Shown here: positions 22,852 through 36,573 of the stretch, piece by piece | Numbering within the stretch: the first letter of the stretch is position 1 | How the letters are laid out: each line of letters opens with the position of its first letter | Source: Saururus chinensis | Taxonomy: Eukaryota > Streptophyta > Magnoliopsida > Piperales > Saururaceae | NCBI GenBank assembly: GCA_035235625.1 | Contig: CP141143.1 | Location: 24,287,092-24,351,091 of the forward strand | Direction of reading: 5' to 3' | Length of the DNA stretch: 64,000 bases | The notes under the pieces: generated by a model | The model's database searches: none | Told to the model about the DNA's origin: nothing | What the model saw: only the letters and a program-made list of their open reading frames with translations | Translations under genes and position numbers: made by a program

Positions 22852-25598
22852 TGTCATGCCCCTAATTTTACATTTTTACTCTTTATAATTTCTTTTTAAG
22901 AAAAACATGCTAAAAATTCATAGGTGGGATGCAACGGAATAATCATTTCTCAAAAAATGTGAGAATAATCAAATAACATTGGGGATATGACATTCTCATT
23001 TTCACAAACCATGTTTTATGATAAATATCATAAATATATTATTAAATATGTCTATATCACATTAAAACAGTTATAGGATCAATTTGCAGGCACTTTTTGT
23101 CACATAATACTCTGACTAAATCGTACTTGAAATCCCATGCACTGATGTAACATCAGTGACTGCACCAACATTGTTGTGCACGATTGTGCACAATGATTAT
23201 ACTCTACTTTATTATTTTATTTGCATTGAACTATTTATTCATTATTGTAATAGTTTAGTGTTCAGTTAGTGGCCCGGGCTAGCCGACCCACTAACTGGGT
23301 TATCTCCTAGGAACCTGGGCCGGTCTGGTTCAAGTGGCACGGTTCCCTAGGGGACTGGTCGTCCCCTATATGGGGCGGCCCTTTCTTTTGTTGGAGGTTA
23401 TGCAATTGAAGAACTCTTGTTTTCTCCCCTTTCTCCCTTACTTCTCTCCTTTCCCTGCATAGATCTCCTAGGTACCGATTGTGCCTACACCGAGCACATC
23501 AAACATGTTGGCAAGGGCATAGATGATCATTGATGGCCATCAGTGCAGTGAACCATTACCAATAGTGGGTTGTCTATAAAAGGCTACCTTACTAATCATC
23601 GATGTCTTATCGGTGCCTGACTAACGCACCAATCACACTACAGGTGACCGATTAAACATCAATGTAGTTCAACATGTTAATTATAGTATTGTTCATCTTC
23701 CTCCCTTCACCAACACGATCACCGATGTGTCAGTGGTCATGCCAATAGTCAGAAGAAAACAAACAGAGATCGCACCATTTCTCTAAAGAAGTTCTTTCAA
23801 CAAAATAGAGTAAAATCTTCATAAATATCAAGTACTATGTGATTTATACTTGAAAATGGAACATCAAGCTATCATAATATGAAATTACCATTATTGCACT
23901 ACACATGGTAAAAATTATCTCAAAAAACTCACAAGCATATGTACAAAGTTGACAAAAACTCAAGGAAAAATGGAGATCATGGAACCAAATAATAAAATAA
24001 GGAAAAAATGGTACGATATGACATTCAATCCACATAGAAATCTCTTCTTGATGCAAGTCCTCCTTGCTTCACTTCTGAACACCCCACTCACATTTTGACT
24101 CCATAGAGATGTCCCCAATACCCAAAATCTTGTGATTTCATACTTTTAAATAGGGTACAACTATCCAAAGAGTCAAAAACCGCAAAACTTCCCACAATTT
24201 TTTGAAATAACATTTGATACTTGTAGTTTATGTGAGGATTTTTTATGCTATTAAGTATGATTTATCATCAAAATTTGTTTGTGATTTTGTGTTGAGAGCC
24301 GTGTGGTGGGAAAAGAATGAGTGAAAAATTATATAGGTATGCAAAATTTTCATTTGCAATCAATCGAGGTTTAAATGAGATCGATCGAGAAAGAATGTTA
24401 TATATTTGGCACTGTAGTTGCACTATAAATATTCACTGATGAATCAGGGGTATTTGAGTGATTGATTCTTTTACTTTCCAGAATCATAGGTACTATAACA
24501 ACCAATTGATCGATTATTGTAGCGATTGATCGATATAACACAAATTTTCCTAAAATAGGTCATTTCAAGTGGAATTTGAATTTTATTAAATGTTTAACAC
24601 TTAAACCGACTTAGATGCCTATATAAGGGGGGTTTGGACATGGTAAAACACAAGTGGATGCTATAAAATATTTGAGAGAGATTTGTGATTTTTCTCTAGT
24701 GAATTTTGAGAGAATAGTGCTTCCATGACTAATGTGTATTGAGAGATCTATCGTAAGAGAAGTAAGAGAACTTGATTCATAAGTAGTTCATGAATTAAAA
24801 TTGAAAGTTTTGAGTTGCTATACACATCACACAAGGAGTAATCATATACAAATTTTGAAGATGGTGCAAATCAAGATGAACTTTGATTAAATTTTCAAGT
24901 TCAAAAGGTTGTGCTACATAAAAGAGAAGATAATAAGGAGCTCAAATTCGCAAGCATCAAAATAAACTTTGATAGCTAAGTCAACTAGATATGGACTTCT
25001 AGGTTCGGAAGTTGGTTACAAATTTGAGCTTTTTCAAATGTCTTATTCTCTAGTACATTGATTGTTTAGATGGTGGACATACTATGTGGTTTTTTTCATA
25101 GTTAAGAGTTTTCACGTTAAAAAAACACATTCTGTTCTTTGAGCACTAATTGTTTGATTTAAATTTTTTGCATTAGTAGCAAACCAATTTACGCGGAAAT
25201 ATGTCACAACTTGTAGTCTTCTACATTTAATATTTCGGGCTAAAGTTACTCTAGTGACCCTCAAAGTTTAAAGGGTATTGAATTCATAATTTTGTGTCCA
25301 TGTTACTTGAATTTTCAGTGCATCAACCATAGGGTTTTGCCTGGCATTGCTATAGCGTAGAATATAACAACAAAACTTTGGCTTGTTCGGTGGTTGGTGC
25401 CGAAAATGAGGAACTCCAAAAAAAAATCAAAAATTAAAAAAGTTGGTAGATGTTCATTTTGGGAAAGAAGGTACTTCAAATAGAATGTCGTAGCATAAGC
25501 CTAAATGGGGCTTTCTTTTTTGGATAATAATAAAAACCGACATAAGAATTTTGATTGGATTTTATAAATAGGCTCCATATAAAGTACACATGGGCCAC
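22852..25598 (+). other. Gene-free region, tentative LTR-like block
   Basis: Opens with TGTCATGCCCCTAATTTTAC, similar to the other LTR-like openings here, and CTTAT occurs both just before it (22847-22851) and after GGGCCA at 25599-25603. That could be a 5-bp target duplication, but a chance match over 2.7 kb is quite possible. GATCGAT / GATTGATCGA words at 24370-24540 recur in a similar setting at 39540-39720. No supported coding sequence. Confidence 0.3.
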
Positions 25599-25899
25599 TT
25601 ATCTAGACCATTTTTAATATATATTTTTTATATAAAAATATTATTTTTCTTCTATTTTAGTGCCCATACAAATAACTAATAAGACAAATAGGGCTTTAGA
25701 AAGTAAGGGCAACCCCTTTCCTCAACATAGGGAGATTTAACCAGCACAGACATAAACTAAAATACTGTCTGGGTCCCATATCAATTAACTCCATTTGGCT
25801 CAAGCGATGTAATACTATTAAAAGTCGTCTAAAAGTTATTATATATTACACCGTTAAATAAAAATTATAAAATTTACTAATAAATATTATTTTAAATAA

Positions 25900-26340
25900 A
25901 ATTATTAATATAAGAACAAAAAGAAGTAAATAAAAGAAAAGCAGTGTTCCTTAAGCGGCCTTAATGAGTCATGACACAAAGTGGGACCCGAGTGCCAACC
26001 AACAGCACCACGTTTCCTTCCCGGAAATGGCAGAACACTGCGATAGCTCCCACGCCTCGACCTGTCGACCAACCAACCAAACCGCGTTTCCGCTCCCCTT
26101 TTGATTTTCTTATCATGTATGAGGCTCAACTTGTCAATCATCAGTCACTGTCCAACTCCATTTCAATCGCCACCGGATATGATCCCCGCCTTCACCTTGT
26201 TGTCCTGATTCATGGCTGCAACTAGTAGACCTTGAACTACAGCTTCAACGAGACCCAGAGAGCTCTCTGCTTGGTTTTTTCATGAATTCAGATTGACCCA
26301 GGTGCAGGTTTTGTGTCTTTCTGCCCTGCTTGTATCGTTG
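25900..26340 (+). promoter_or_regulatory. Upstream region and 5' UTR of the 5-phosphatase gene
   Basis: Base composition changes from AT-rich to mixed at about 25950, with CCACGCCTCGACC and CCAACCAACCAAACCGCG stretches, as in a plant promoter/5' UTR. No TATA box can be assigned with confidence. The reading frame of the first exon is open leftwards for some distance but without an ATG between about 26281 and 26341. Confidence 0.4.
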
Positions 26341-29300
26341 ATGAAGCAAATGAAGCCACGACGAGCAAGGCGCCAGAGCGAGGTAAAATGCTTTGCTCCA
26401 TTGTGGGACGGGTCATTTTCTCAGCTGTGAAGTGTGCGCTGAAATGGGTCCTGCGCAGTTCTTTTTTCTTTTTTTGTTATTTGTTTGGGCCTGAAATTGA
26501 AGAAATTGCAGAGAGACTGGCTTGATATCTGTTGTTTGGGTTGCACGTCCCTGCAGCTCTTCTGGCCGAGTTTTGTATTGAGGAAATGGCTCAACAGGGA
26601 GACGAGGGATTCCGATTTTAGTGCAGATGAACGGGACACTGAGACCGAGGATTCTGATGACGGTAACAATAAATTTCTGTTCTTTATCTTTCTTTCTTTC
26701 TTTTTTTTTTTACATTTTTTTCTTTGGTAAATCTGTTTTCTTTGGTGCCTAACAATGTCTGGCGATGAAAAAATTTCATTAAATTTCGATTTCATGGCAT
26801 ATGGTTTACTCTATTCGAAGTATTCATACGTATGTCGATTCCAGATTTTCTAATGGGGACATTCGTTTTAGAAATGTATATACAATCATTTTACATTATA
26901 CTTACCTGCAGATTTGTCCTGTTGGGAGCGTGAACTGTGCAATGAGGTCGGAAAAAGTGAAACTGTTCATTCTAGTCAGAATGGTATGCAAATTGTTATT
27001 GGCTTATAAATCATGGTTGGTTAATGGTTTCTATTTGCCTGGACGACAAAACGTTACATCTTTAGCGTAATTCCAACTTGAGATAAGATTTTATCTATTG
27101 AGCCTGCGAGTAGTCTCCATTACACTAGCAAAGATAGCAGCTGATTTGAGTAATTATTTTTACTATGAGGTGTGTTTTTCTTCATGTGATAAGTGTCCAA
27201 TGAGATCATGAACTTTAGGCTGTTAAGAAGTACTCCCTCTGTCTCACTTTACTAGTCTGGAATTGAAGACCAAACTGAACTAAAATCAGGTCATTATGGT
27301 TTTCTAATTCAGACTATTAAAGTGGGGCGGAGAGAGTATATTTTGCTGTTGAGATGTGATTTATCAGGATGGGACAGATAAGATTGAAACTTTTCTTATT
27401 TGACAAAATTACAATCCTCTTTCATTCCTTTCCAGCCTAATGTTCTAGAATTTTTCATTCTTATTATTAGTCAACGCTCCCCTGCAAGGCCTTAGCCATT
27501 TAAAAAAGGATAATTATTTACATTAGCACACAAACACTCCACCAGATGTGCAAGCTCCCATAAGCATTGCTCATGAACATACATGCGTTACACATATTGC
27601 AGGGAACACTGCATTCTGCAGGGAATTGAATCCCACAACCTTCTACTGTCATACCATTAGTTTATCACTTCTCCTGAAAGCTTACGCTAGCATATTAGGA
27701 TACTAACACTTACATTAGTTAAACTCACTTTTCAGTTTTTAATACTATAGGCAATTATACAGGAAATAGATCAGAGGCTCTCCAATGCAAGTTGCGCAGA
27801 AGAAATTCAGAGACCCTCAGGACGCAATATATAAACACCAAAGAACTCAAGTAAGTCCAAATGACTGGATATGCATAGTCAAAATTGATCCAGTCATGCT
27901 CATCATGTTCTGTAAATTTGTATATCTATAGGATCGTTGTTGGCACTTGGAATGTTGGAGGGAGGATTCCACCTGATGATCAAGATATTGATGATATGTT
28001 GGACGTGGAAGAACCTGCAGATTTATATGTGCTTGGGTATGTTACTTCTGAACAACGTAGCCTATACTGCTTATACATCTCAACATTGTTTTTCTTAATT
28101 TCTGTGATGTTTATCTATGAGCATAGTTCTGTGTCACCAATTATCACATTGGTTTACAGTCATTGGTCTTGTATTTCTTTGACTTTACTGCTGGGTTTAT
28201 AGTGATAGTGTTTTACTCATATTATATACCCAGTTCATTCTAAGCTGTACAAGTATGTAATATATACCCAATTCAACAATAGTGATCCCACTTGTTGGAC
28301 CACTAGTGTTATGTCTATAAGATTTACTTTGATAATTCAGAAGTCACCACATGTGAATTTTTGTCTCTTTTCCTCTTTTTCCCCTGTAAAATTGAATATG
28401 TCCTCAAAATTTCTTAATTTCAGCAGTTCCATGAAACATGAAGACAAGTTGGACTGATAATAAGAGGCGTAGGCCCAAGTTTAAGATAAACTAAGTTATG
28501 CTTGATTGCATTTGCACTTATCTTATATTTAGTCCATCAACATAAATCTAGTATCTCAAGTAGTCTTCTTTATTTTTGTAGTATTAGCTTTGCCATCTGG
28601 CTACACAGTATTTTTTTTCAGTTTTCAGGAAATTGTTCCATTAAATGCTGGAAACATCTTTGGTGCTGAGGACAGCCGCCCAGTTCCAAAATGGGAATAT
28701 CTTATCCGTGACACATTGAATAGAATTCATCCTGTAAAGCCAAAGTATAAATGTTATAGTGATCCTTCTTCTCCATCAAGATTTAAGCCGTCTGATGATG
28801 ACCCAGTCCTTGAGGATGATCTATTGGACACCTCATCTGACAGTGATAACGAAGAGGAAATCCATCTGATGGAGGAGGAGGACTTCTTCATAGATACAAG
28901 TGGAACGGAATTTCAATATACTGAACAATTGCCTTACTCTGAAGGTGCTGATATTATTAAAAGACACCATTCAACAACAAAGTTGGATAGATTACATCTT
29001 TTAAAGTTGGAGGATGATTTGCAGTCAGAAAGCTCACCTTCTCAAGGGAAAGCTAAACTAACTCAAACACTGAGTATTTCAGAAAGAATTGGATTAAGCT
29101 GGCCAGAGAAGCCCCTGGACTTCCTTCCACAGCGTGTGTTTGAGAGGCTTAGTTCCTTCAGATCGATGAAATCTTTCAAAGAAACCAAGTCTTTCAAGTT
29201 GCCTTCAAATGGAGATTCTAAAGGACTACCAGTTATATCTATTTTAAAAGAACTTGATCTTGAAGCACTTGTAAACAGAAAAAGAAGATCAACTTATGTG

Positions 29301-32300
29301 AGAATTGTCAGTAAGCAAATGGTTGGCATTTTTCTCTCAATATGGGTGAAGAGAAGCTTAAGGAGGCACATCCAGAACTTGAAGATCTCTACTATTGGTG
29401 TTGGGGTTATGGGTTACATTGGCAACAAAGTGAGATGGCTCTCAAGCTTAAATGATTTTCTTGATCTCTTGAGTTACTTTGACTTATAAAATAGATATTT
29501 AAAAGTTAATGGATTTTCTCACATGTGTGGCCAACTAATTCAAGGGTCTACATCTAGAAAATCAGTCCACTTGTCCTTATTAGATGCTTTATCATATATT
29601 TTACATTGGTAATTAAGACTGTTCAAAATAAAATCACAAAATTAAATCCATGTGCAACAGGGTCACTAGGTTGTACTCTGGATGCCATTACTGAACTAAC
29701 CCTGTTGAATCATGAATGAGCTTTAGCTTCATCAAGATATGTTTTTCCACTGCTATCTTGGATAGGTTTGATGAGATGGAAAAACAATTATTATTGAGTA
29801 ATTGTTTGTAGATAACATAACATTATTGACTTAAATGCCTCCCACATGGTACTTCAAGCATTGCTTTATTTCAGAATCGCCCCTTTTTTGGCTATCCTCT
29901 ACATTTTCATTTTTTCAGTTCTGTATGAAGTCAGTTTCACAAATCAAGTTAGTTTGTAATTTAGATTCATATAATCATTGGCCTTCCGAATTTTGCATTG
30001 GTATGTAACCACCAAGTGCATTTTTTCTCAGGGATCAATATCAGTCAGCATGTCTATCTATCAAACACTTTTTTGCTTCATCTGTACTCATCTCACATCA
30101 GGTGAAAAGGATGGGGATGAGCTTCGAAGAAATGCTGATGTACAAGAAATACTTCACCGAACACACTTCAGCACCAAATCCATTCATGAACATGAGTAAG
30201 GAGAAAACACGACTAAACTCTTTCCCTCTCTCTCTCTCCCTCCAGACACACACATACATTCACATACACATTTTTTCTTATGTTCATAATACATAACAGA
30301 GATTAAATTATCAGTGAGATTACTGTTTATATTCTATTGCATTTTGTGGCATATCACCTTTATTTATGTTTGTTTGTCTCTTGAGACAATGCAAGGGACT
30401 CAGGCGAGGGCCCTGAGTCACTTGGCAATTTATAGAGCACCTCCTGTTTTTATCATTTATATAGGAATTGGATGCCTGACTCAAACCATTAATGTTTGAA
30501 GTTGCGGCAATGTTATATTTTATCATGACATTATTTTTAAACAAGTTGAGTTTCATAAATGGCTCTCATACTTGTAAGTAGTAAGCTTGATTCAGTAGAT
30601 AATTTACTGAAAGCAATTAAGTAATGGCAGCAATGAAATGGTTTGGTTATAACAGGAAGATAATTATTACTAAAAATTAAACATACCAAAAAGATCAGTT
30701 CATTATTTCATGTTTTCTGCTTATAGACGGGTTTCTAGGTGTGTGGTAAAGAATATAAATATGGGTTGGATAAACCCGTACTCAATGGGTGAGAAAAATT
30801 CGGGAGACCTGATTAGGCTCTTCCTTGAGGCAGTATTTAATACAATGACTTTGTAATACGTTTTTAATACCTAGGCCTTTATCTTGTAATATTTCGTGAT
30901 GTAATCATTTTCTTTAAGACTTCAATTGTGCCAATATTTCTCTAGTTCGTATTTATATGCCTTTAATTGTAAAGCTCAGAACAGTCTCTCCATTACATCT
31001 TCAATTTCGAGAGGGTTTTCTTCTTTCAGTGAAGATCAAAAGGCGTCATTCTTAGCAAAATTTTAACAGTTTGTTCAACATCTTTGGTTGAATTTTTATT
31101 AACAATGTGCAGTTTATGGTTCTTAGTTATAGCTTGTAAGTAACTTTTACTTTTTAGCTCTGCCATAACTTCTTTAAAAAAATATAACTGCATTAATTTT
31201 CTTTTTTTCATTTTTCCAGAAAAATTATCTGGTTTGGGGACTTGAACTATCGTATCAATTTACCATATGAGAAAACACGAGAGCACATCTCCAAAAAAGA
31301 ATGGACCAAATTGGCTGAGAAAGACCAGGTTGGGTATAATTGTTTCTAGCCATGTAAAAAGCTTGGAATGATTTCTGAAATTTTGATTCTTCTACTAAAT
31401 TCTCTTCTTTGGCTCAATCTTTTATGCGGGATACATGTGTTTGTTATTATAATTCAGAACCAATATATTAATATGGTTTTTTATTTAAACTTCTTAATCT
31501 CTTATCTGTTAAATCTGCATGAAATGACTGGTAACCTAAAAAAAATAACAATCCCAACATCTGACATCATTTCTTTAATCTTATATGAAAAAAAACTTCT
31601 GGTGGATGTCTCTATCAAATAGTCTATCCATCTGGAGTTTCCAAATATTGTACTATGCTTAAGGATCAGTACCTGATCATTTTCAGGTCACCAGAAAACA
31701 ATTTGCACAGGGAATCTTTGACTTAAATGTGTCAGTGATGCAACAATTATTAGCCACATATCAATGAAATTATTAGCAGACCCAAATTATTGGGAAAGGG
31801 TGCTACTTGATATTGATTATGATTATGATTTGTTGATTGGTTGACACATCTAATATGTTATGAACCTTAGTATACTTAATTTTCTCCTTTCTTTTCTCAG
31901 CTTATACGAGAATTGAAGAAAGGTCGTGCATTTGATGGATGGTCAGAAGGCACTTTAGATTTCCCACCAACATACAAATATGAGTTTAACTCTGATAAGT
32001 ATGTTGGGGAAGATCCAAAGGCAGGGAGACGTACACCTGCATGGTATTTCCTTTGATAAAACTCATTTAGAGAAATCCTCCTCTGATTTTTCTGAGGCAA
32101 ATCTCATCATATATATTTATGTGTGATTGTAGAGGTCAATGTTTTGAGTTGCCTTTATCACTTGTCAGCAATAAAAGCTCATGTACTGACACACGATGCT
32201 GCGATTAACATTGCCATGATTGCAATATTACTTTCTCACTAATCACTTTTACCTCACCTAGCAAAAAAGAAATTTCACTCCTACCTTGAAGCAATATGTT

Positions 32301-33220
32301 ATGGTGCACTACATGGGCATTGATTCGTAAATCCTATCAGAATAGAATAAAGCAGAATCCAATTCAACATCTTCAAAATATAATGTTCATAATTTTGACA
32401 ACAATGTTAGTTATGATTAATTGAGGGCTTTTTCTATTTTTACAATGTCTGGTTATGGTAATATCTGACATGAATGTCTCCTCTGTACCCTAACTCTTTT
32501 ACAGACTGATTGCAACCTATTGCATGTTTAGGTGTGACCGTATTCTTTCATTTGGGAAGGGAATGAAGCTATTGAAATACAAAAGGGTGGAGCAGAAGCT
32601 TTCAGATCACCGACCTGTGACTGCCACGTTCATGGTGGAGGTTGAAGCCTTCTGTCATAGGAAGCTTCAAAGGGCACTAACCTTCACTGATGCAGAGATT
32701 GAAAATAGTGGTATTGACGACAATGTAAATCAAATGAGGGTAGGAAAGGTTGGTGCTCTTCAAAATTGCATAGTTAGGAAGTTTTGCATTTTTCTTTGTG
32801 TTTAACCAATTGCATCTGTCTTCTGTCTGAGAATAAAAACAAGGGCCAAAGGGTGGCCATGGCGCCAATCTGCCATTTGCAAATTCTACACCTATCTTAG
32901 CATAGATTTTGTCTATACTGGCTGAATTACTTCCAAAGGACCTAGAAACATAGCATTTTATGAGATCAGTTTTTATGTACCACTGAATGTATGTTTGCAT
33001 GTCCACATATCACCCTTATCTCTTTTTCTTTTTGAATCGGTTATGCCACCCTTATCTCATCTTCAATCTGTTTGTCTGGTTATTGATCAGAATTCTGATG
33101 CTTACCACCAAATAATTCTTCTGGTTTTTCTTAGTTGCTAATGCCCAGTAGTCCTGCCAACAAGGTTCACAAGTTGTTTTTTGCTTGCTCATGCAGGACT
33201 TTCCTGATTGGGAGCGTTAG
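26341..33220 (+). CDS. Inositol polyphosphate 5-phosphatase (plant 5PTase, IP5P1-3-like)
   Basis: Removes the 5-phosphate from inositol phosphates and/or phosphoinositides, acting in Ca2+ and membrane-lipid signalling. Exons: 26341-26382, 26557-26662, 26912-26983, 27751-27850, 27932-28036, 28622-29429, 30032-30195, 31220-31328, 31901-32043, 32532-32739, 33197-33220. All introns are GT-AG and phases agree, giving 626 aa. Motifs: LFWPSFVLRKWLN (15-27), VGTWNVGG (110-117), FQEIVPLNAGN (143-153), an acidic Ser/Asp/Glu-rich insert (about 185-230), KQMVGIFLSIWV (373-384), WFGDLNYRI (470-478, catalytic Asp/Asn), TPAWCDRI (547-554), SDHRPV (574-579). Length and layout match the Arabidopsis 5PTase1/2/3 type, and the KGMKL and DHRPVTATF wording leans to IP5P3. 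No transmembrane segment or signal peptide. Start: ATG at 26341, with a second in-frame ATG at 26350 equally possible. The tail DFPDWER depends on the last splice. Substrate preference cannot be read from sequence. Confidence 0.93.
27233..27336. mobile_element. Stowaway-like MITE in intron 3 of the 5-phosphatase gene
   Basis: CTCCCTCTGTCTCACTTTAC at the left mirrors GTGGGGCGGAGAGAG at the right, with matching inner AGTCTGGAATT / AATTCAGACT arms. TA flanks at 27231-27232 and 27337-27338. It is well away from both splice sites of the 767-bp intron. Confidence 0.82.
30215..30275. repeat. (CT)n/(CA)n simple repeat in intron 7
   Basis: A CT run followed by an ACACACATACA-rich stretch, shortly after the exon 7 donor. 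Low-complexity intronic sequence. Confidence 0.8.
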
Positions 33221-33480
33221 GGTTGCCGTGCTTAAGGAAGCTATTGGGACATAGTCAAGAGTAAGATGAGATGCTTCTGTACCAAATTTTCATGGTCTTT
33301 GGCCTCGTTGATTTATTCATTTTATGTAGTCACTTTGATCCCACACCGTTTTGAAAATGTAAATTATGCGTTCGCTGTTGTAAATGCCTTGCATTTAATT
33401 CTTAAGCTTTCCGTTACTGAAATTGATGAAAACTCTGCAACCGTGACTTTGAAACTGACGGATGCTAAGGCTGCATAGAC
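33221..33480 (+). other. Probable 3' UTR of the 5-phosphatase gene
   Basis: T-rich sequence following the stop codon at 33218-33220. No canonical AATAAA was seen, which is common in plants, so the polyadenylation point is not fixed. A 70-codon open frame here (33266-33478) matches nothing I know. Confidence 0.4.
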
Positions 33481-35651
33481 GCATCCCTTTAGCATCTATC
33501 TAGCTATTGAATTCCTAGAGTGGTCAGCCCAATGGCCATTGTGGTAAGGTGAGTTTAATGTGTTTAATGCAGCAATCTTCTATGATCAGGTGAGGACGTC
33601 TCTCGAGGGACGCGAGTTTCTCCTGGCTGACTTTGGGGCGATCATGAAGGAAGACTTGGGTGTTAGCACGGTGGTAGCAAGGCTGCCCCCCGGCCTTGTG
33701 GTCCAGCACCATTCTTATTATCCTGCTTTTCCTAACAACCCCCCAGCCTATTCTTCCTTCCATGTCCTCAATTTCTTGCCCGAGTTCACTTCCCACTACC
33801 AGAGCTTTTTTCCCATCATGGGCCCTCTTGCTTTCCCCAGCATCCCCCCTCCCTTTCTCTCCGTTCATTTTAGTCAGCCTCTCCCCCTTGACTGTATTAA
33901 TTTTAATCTCCATTTCCCCTTGTCATGTTCTGCATGTCTATTTATGATTGAGTTGTTTACCAAGTTGTACGTTTTCTTCTCCTCACCTTATGCTCATTCC
34001 TTCCATCAGTGATCCCATCCCGTCATGTCACGGATAAATTCTTGGTTGAGAATCTGCCCTATGGCTTAATGCACCATGAAACTAGTAACCTACTTGCATA
34101 ACTTTTACCTAATTTTCATAATACAACTTCTAGAAACAATCGGCTCTGCCTCAAAATTTTATTTCAACAACTCTTTGTTTGAGACCTCTACCTTATCCCC
34201 CAGCTCAAGGAACAAGCGTCCACTCTCGTAGGATTGTCTTGCCTGTGAACTAGGTCTTGCCTAATTTATCTCATAGCACTATTAGCCCTCTTTTGTTGAC
34301 TGATACAATCTAAGTTTGGTGCCCTTTACACTAGCTCATTTGCCCCTAGAAAGGAGGGTCCAACTAGGATTCTATTGTTCCTCTATAAACTCGTCATACC
34401 AAAGTCCCAACTTAAGTACTACTTGAAAACTTGCTCATAGCCCATCCAAGACCTCTATCCGGAGTTCTACTCGCATGGAGTTCGAGTGCTATTAAGATTT
34501 GTCTGTCTTGAGCTTCTTCTTCACATGCAATTATTGCTGCCAGGTTTCTCATTTATATTGGGCCTCCTCCTACACTGATAATCGTGCTAGGATCTTTGCC
34601 AACGATCAACAACCAATCTTTATCAGCGCACACTCAGCCAATCATCTCACACAAGCACCATTGTTTGTGAGTATGGTCGTTGCCCCCATGTATTCCCATG
34701 AATTCGAGAAGCGTGCATAGAACTGTTAGCATGATGTTGCAGCCTACCTACATTATGTACCTTTGCCTCAACATTGTGTGCCTTTGCTGCACATGCTACC
34801 CACCATCGTTGCTGCTCCAAGCCTTCAATCCCTTCAATCCGATAAGTTACTTAATTTCAAAAGCACTTTGGAACTTAGCTAGCACCCTTGCTACGGTGTG
34901 TGCCCTAGGCTTGTACACCTTGCTTGAGCCAAGATAGCTCCCAAATTGCAAAGGACTTGTTGCAAGTCTAACAACATCCCTTTTCCTCCCCTGCACCCTT
35001 CCCCTCTTTTATGTGTTCGTAAAGTTACTCTTTCCTTTGTTGGGTTTGTTTACTTGGGCGCATGTTTTCTTCTCTTTAACTACTAATCACAGCAGGTCCA
35101 ACTATCTATTTGGGCAAGAGCATGTATTATTTTTTGTTAGGATTTTTTGCGTTTGCTAACCATTTCCGCCAATGATGCACCTTTGGTCCTTGTTTGAAGA
35201 ATCACAGTAGAGGTCCTTGTGTTGGCCCTCTACGCGTGCCCCATCCTGGATCAGTTGGTTAGAGGTCTTGTGTGTTGATAGTAGCACATCATCCCTACAA
35301 AGGATATGCACCAATCTTGGTGTTCATCTCCGCTTCTTCAATTTTTGAGATCCTGATTCGAACTCCCTTTGCCTCTTGAGTGTTCGTGGTAGTGTTCTTG
35401 GGTACTTTATCAACATCTTGCTTATATGAAGGAGACATCTCTTTATGATTTGCACTAGCAAGTCTTTTGTAGTAATGATAGTGTGAATGTTCTTGTCCTT
35501 GCTTGTATGCTCAATGTATTTACTTTTGTTATGGACACTCTTAAGTCTAGTTGGATTGTTTCTTGTTTCTAATAGCTTAAGTTGAACTGGCTCCCCATGG
35601 TCTTTTCCCGTAGGTAAAAAGTGAGCTTAATGCTAATACAAAAAAATAATA
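33481..35651. other. Gene-free region, probable retroelement debris
   Basis: A + strand open frame at 33560-34012 has a normal-looking first 50 residues and then degenerates into Pro/Ser/Phe-rich sequence; I do not recognise it. CAGTTGGTTAGAGG (about 35258) and GATTCGAACTCC (about 35353) look like Pol III boxes A and B but lie about 95 bp apart, too far for a tRNA, so a SINE-like or chance match. The rest shows nothing supportable. Confidence 0.4.
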
Positions 35652-35757
35652 TTCCCTATGTCCCATAACAAGCATTCTGTTTGGTTTTTAAAAATAAATG
35701 AAAATTAATTTATTTTAAAAAACTAAATAAAAGATTTTTTATTAGGATGGAGAGAGT
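35652..35757. mobile_element. Stowaway-like MITE
   Basis: TTCCCTATGTCCCATAA at the left mirrors TTATTAGGATGGAGAGAG at the right. TA flanks at 35650-35651 and 35758-35759. The interior shares the TTTTTAAAAATAAAT / ATTTATTTTAAAAAACTAAA hairpin of the copy at 259-362. Confidence 0.75.
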
Positions 35758-35825
35758 ACTAACCTAGTGTATATGTTTTCTTATAAAAAAAACCCTAGTG
35801 TACGCTCCTTTTCTTCTTGCTATAT

Positions 35826-35860
35826 ACTCCCTCTGTCCCATAATAAGTTAGGGGGCATAT
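35826..35860. mobile_element. Single Stowaway-like end
   Basis: TACTCCCTCTGTCCCATAATAAG is a classic Stowaway terminus, but no matching reverse complement follows within 300 bp. Probably a truncated copy. Confidence 0.45.
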
Positions 35861-36422
35861 TTTTTTAGTTCTCTCGTTAAGAATGTTGCGGTCAGAGCAC
35901 AACTTAAATTTACAAGTAATACTTAGTCATTATTTAATTCATCGATGCATGGTAGCATGGCTTTAAAAAATGGGGCTGTTTGGTCGTACTGAGTTTGACA
36001 ATATTTGGCCAGCTTTTCTTGTGTTGACCAAGAATTTACCAGCAATCGAGATTTTGCCCGACCGAACAGGGAAATCCGGACAGGGACACATTCCAGGCTT
36101 TCTAGCAAATAAATTTAAAAGCATTGATTTGTAGAACCTGTGTTGTCAAACTAGGAACATGATTATGATCGGTTTGATATATAACCCCTAGGTTATCCAT
36201 GGACAATAGTGGGGAAAGTCTCCCCACCCCACTCCCCTATCGCCATTGCTCTCAGTGGGTCTAGGAGGTGGTATTTGTGCCCCACCCCGCCACCGTGCTC
36301 CGCGGCCGACCTGTTTCCGTAAGGACTGCAACCGGTGTTGCAGTCTCTTGGGTTGAACATTCCCTTTTTCATTGGCCTATATTTGATGATGGAGAGATGT
36401 AATAGGTGAGATAAAAAAAGGT

Positions 36423-36573
36423 GATATTCCTACCTTTTCTCTATATCAAAAGCCTATTCTAGCTTATTTACTTTGTGATAGAAAAAGTAAGTCATGCTTG
36501 ACAATACAAAAATTCACTTTTTTCAATAGGTTAGAATAGGCTTTTAATGTAGAAAAAATAAAATATAAATATT
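36423..36573. mobile_element. Inverted-repeat MITE (AAAAGCC family)
   Basis: The left arm GATATTCCTACC continues into TTTTCTCTATATCAAAAGCC. The right arm, reverse-complemented, contains TTTTTCTACATTAAAAGCC followed by TATTCTAA. The same arm pattern occurs at 43412-43569. No open frame and no clear target duplication; the right boundary is approximate. Confidence 0.65.

Noticed and set aside
26313-26525. 70-codon frame overlapping exon 1 of the 5-phosphatase
   Set aside because: It is in a different frame from MKPRRARRQSE, runs into intron 1 and has no family match.
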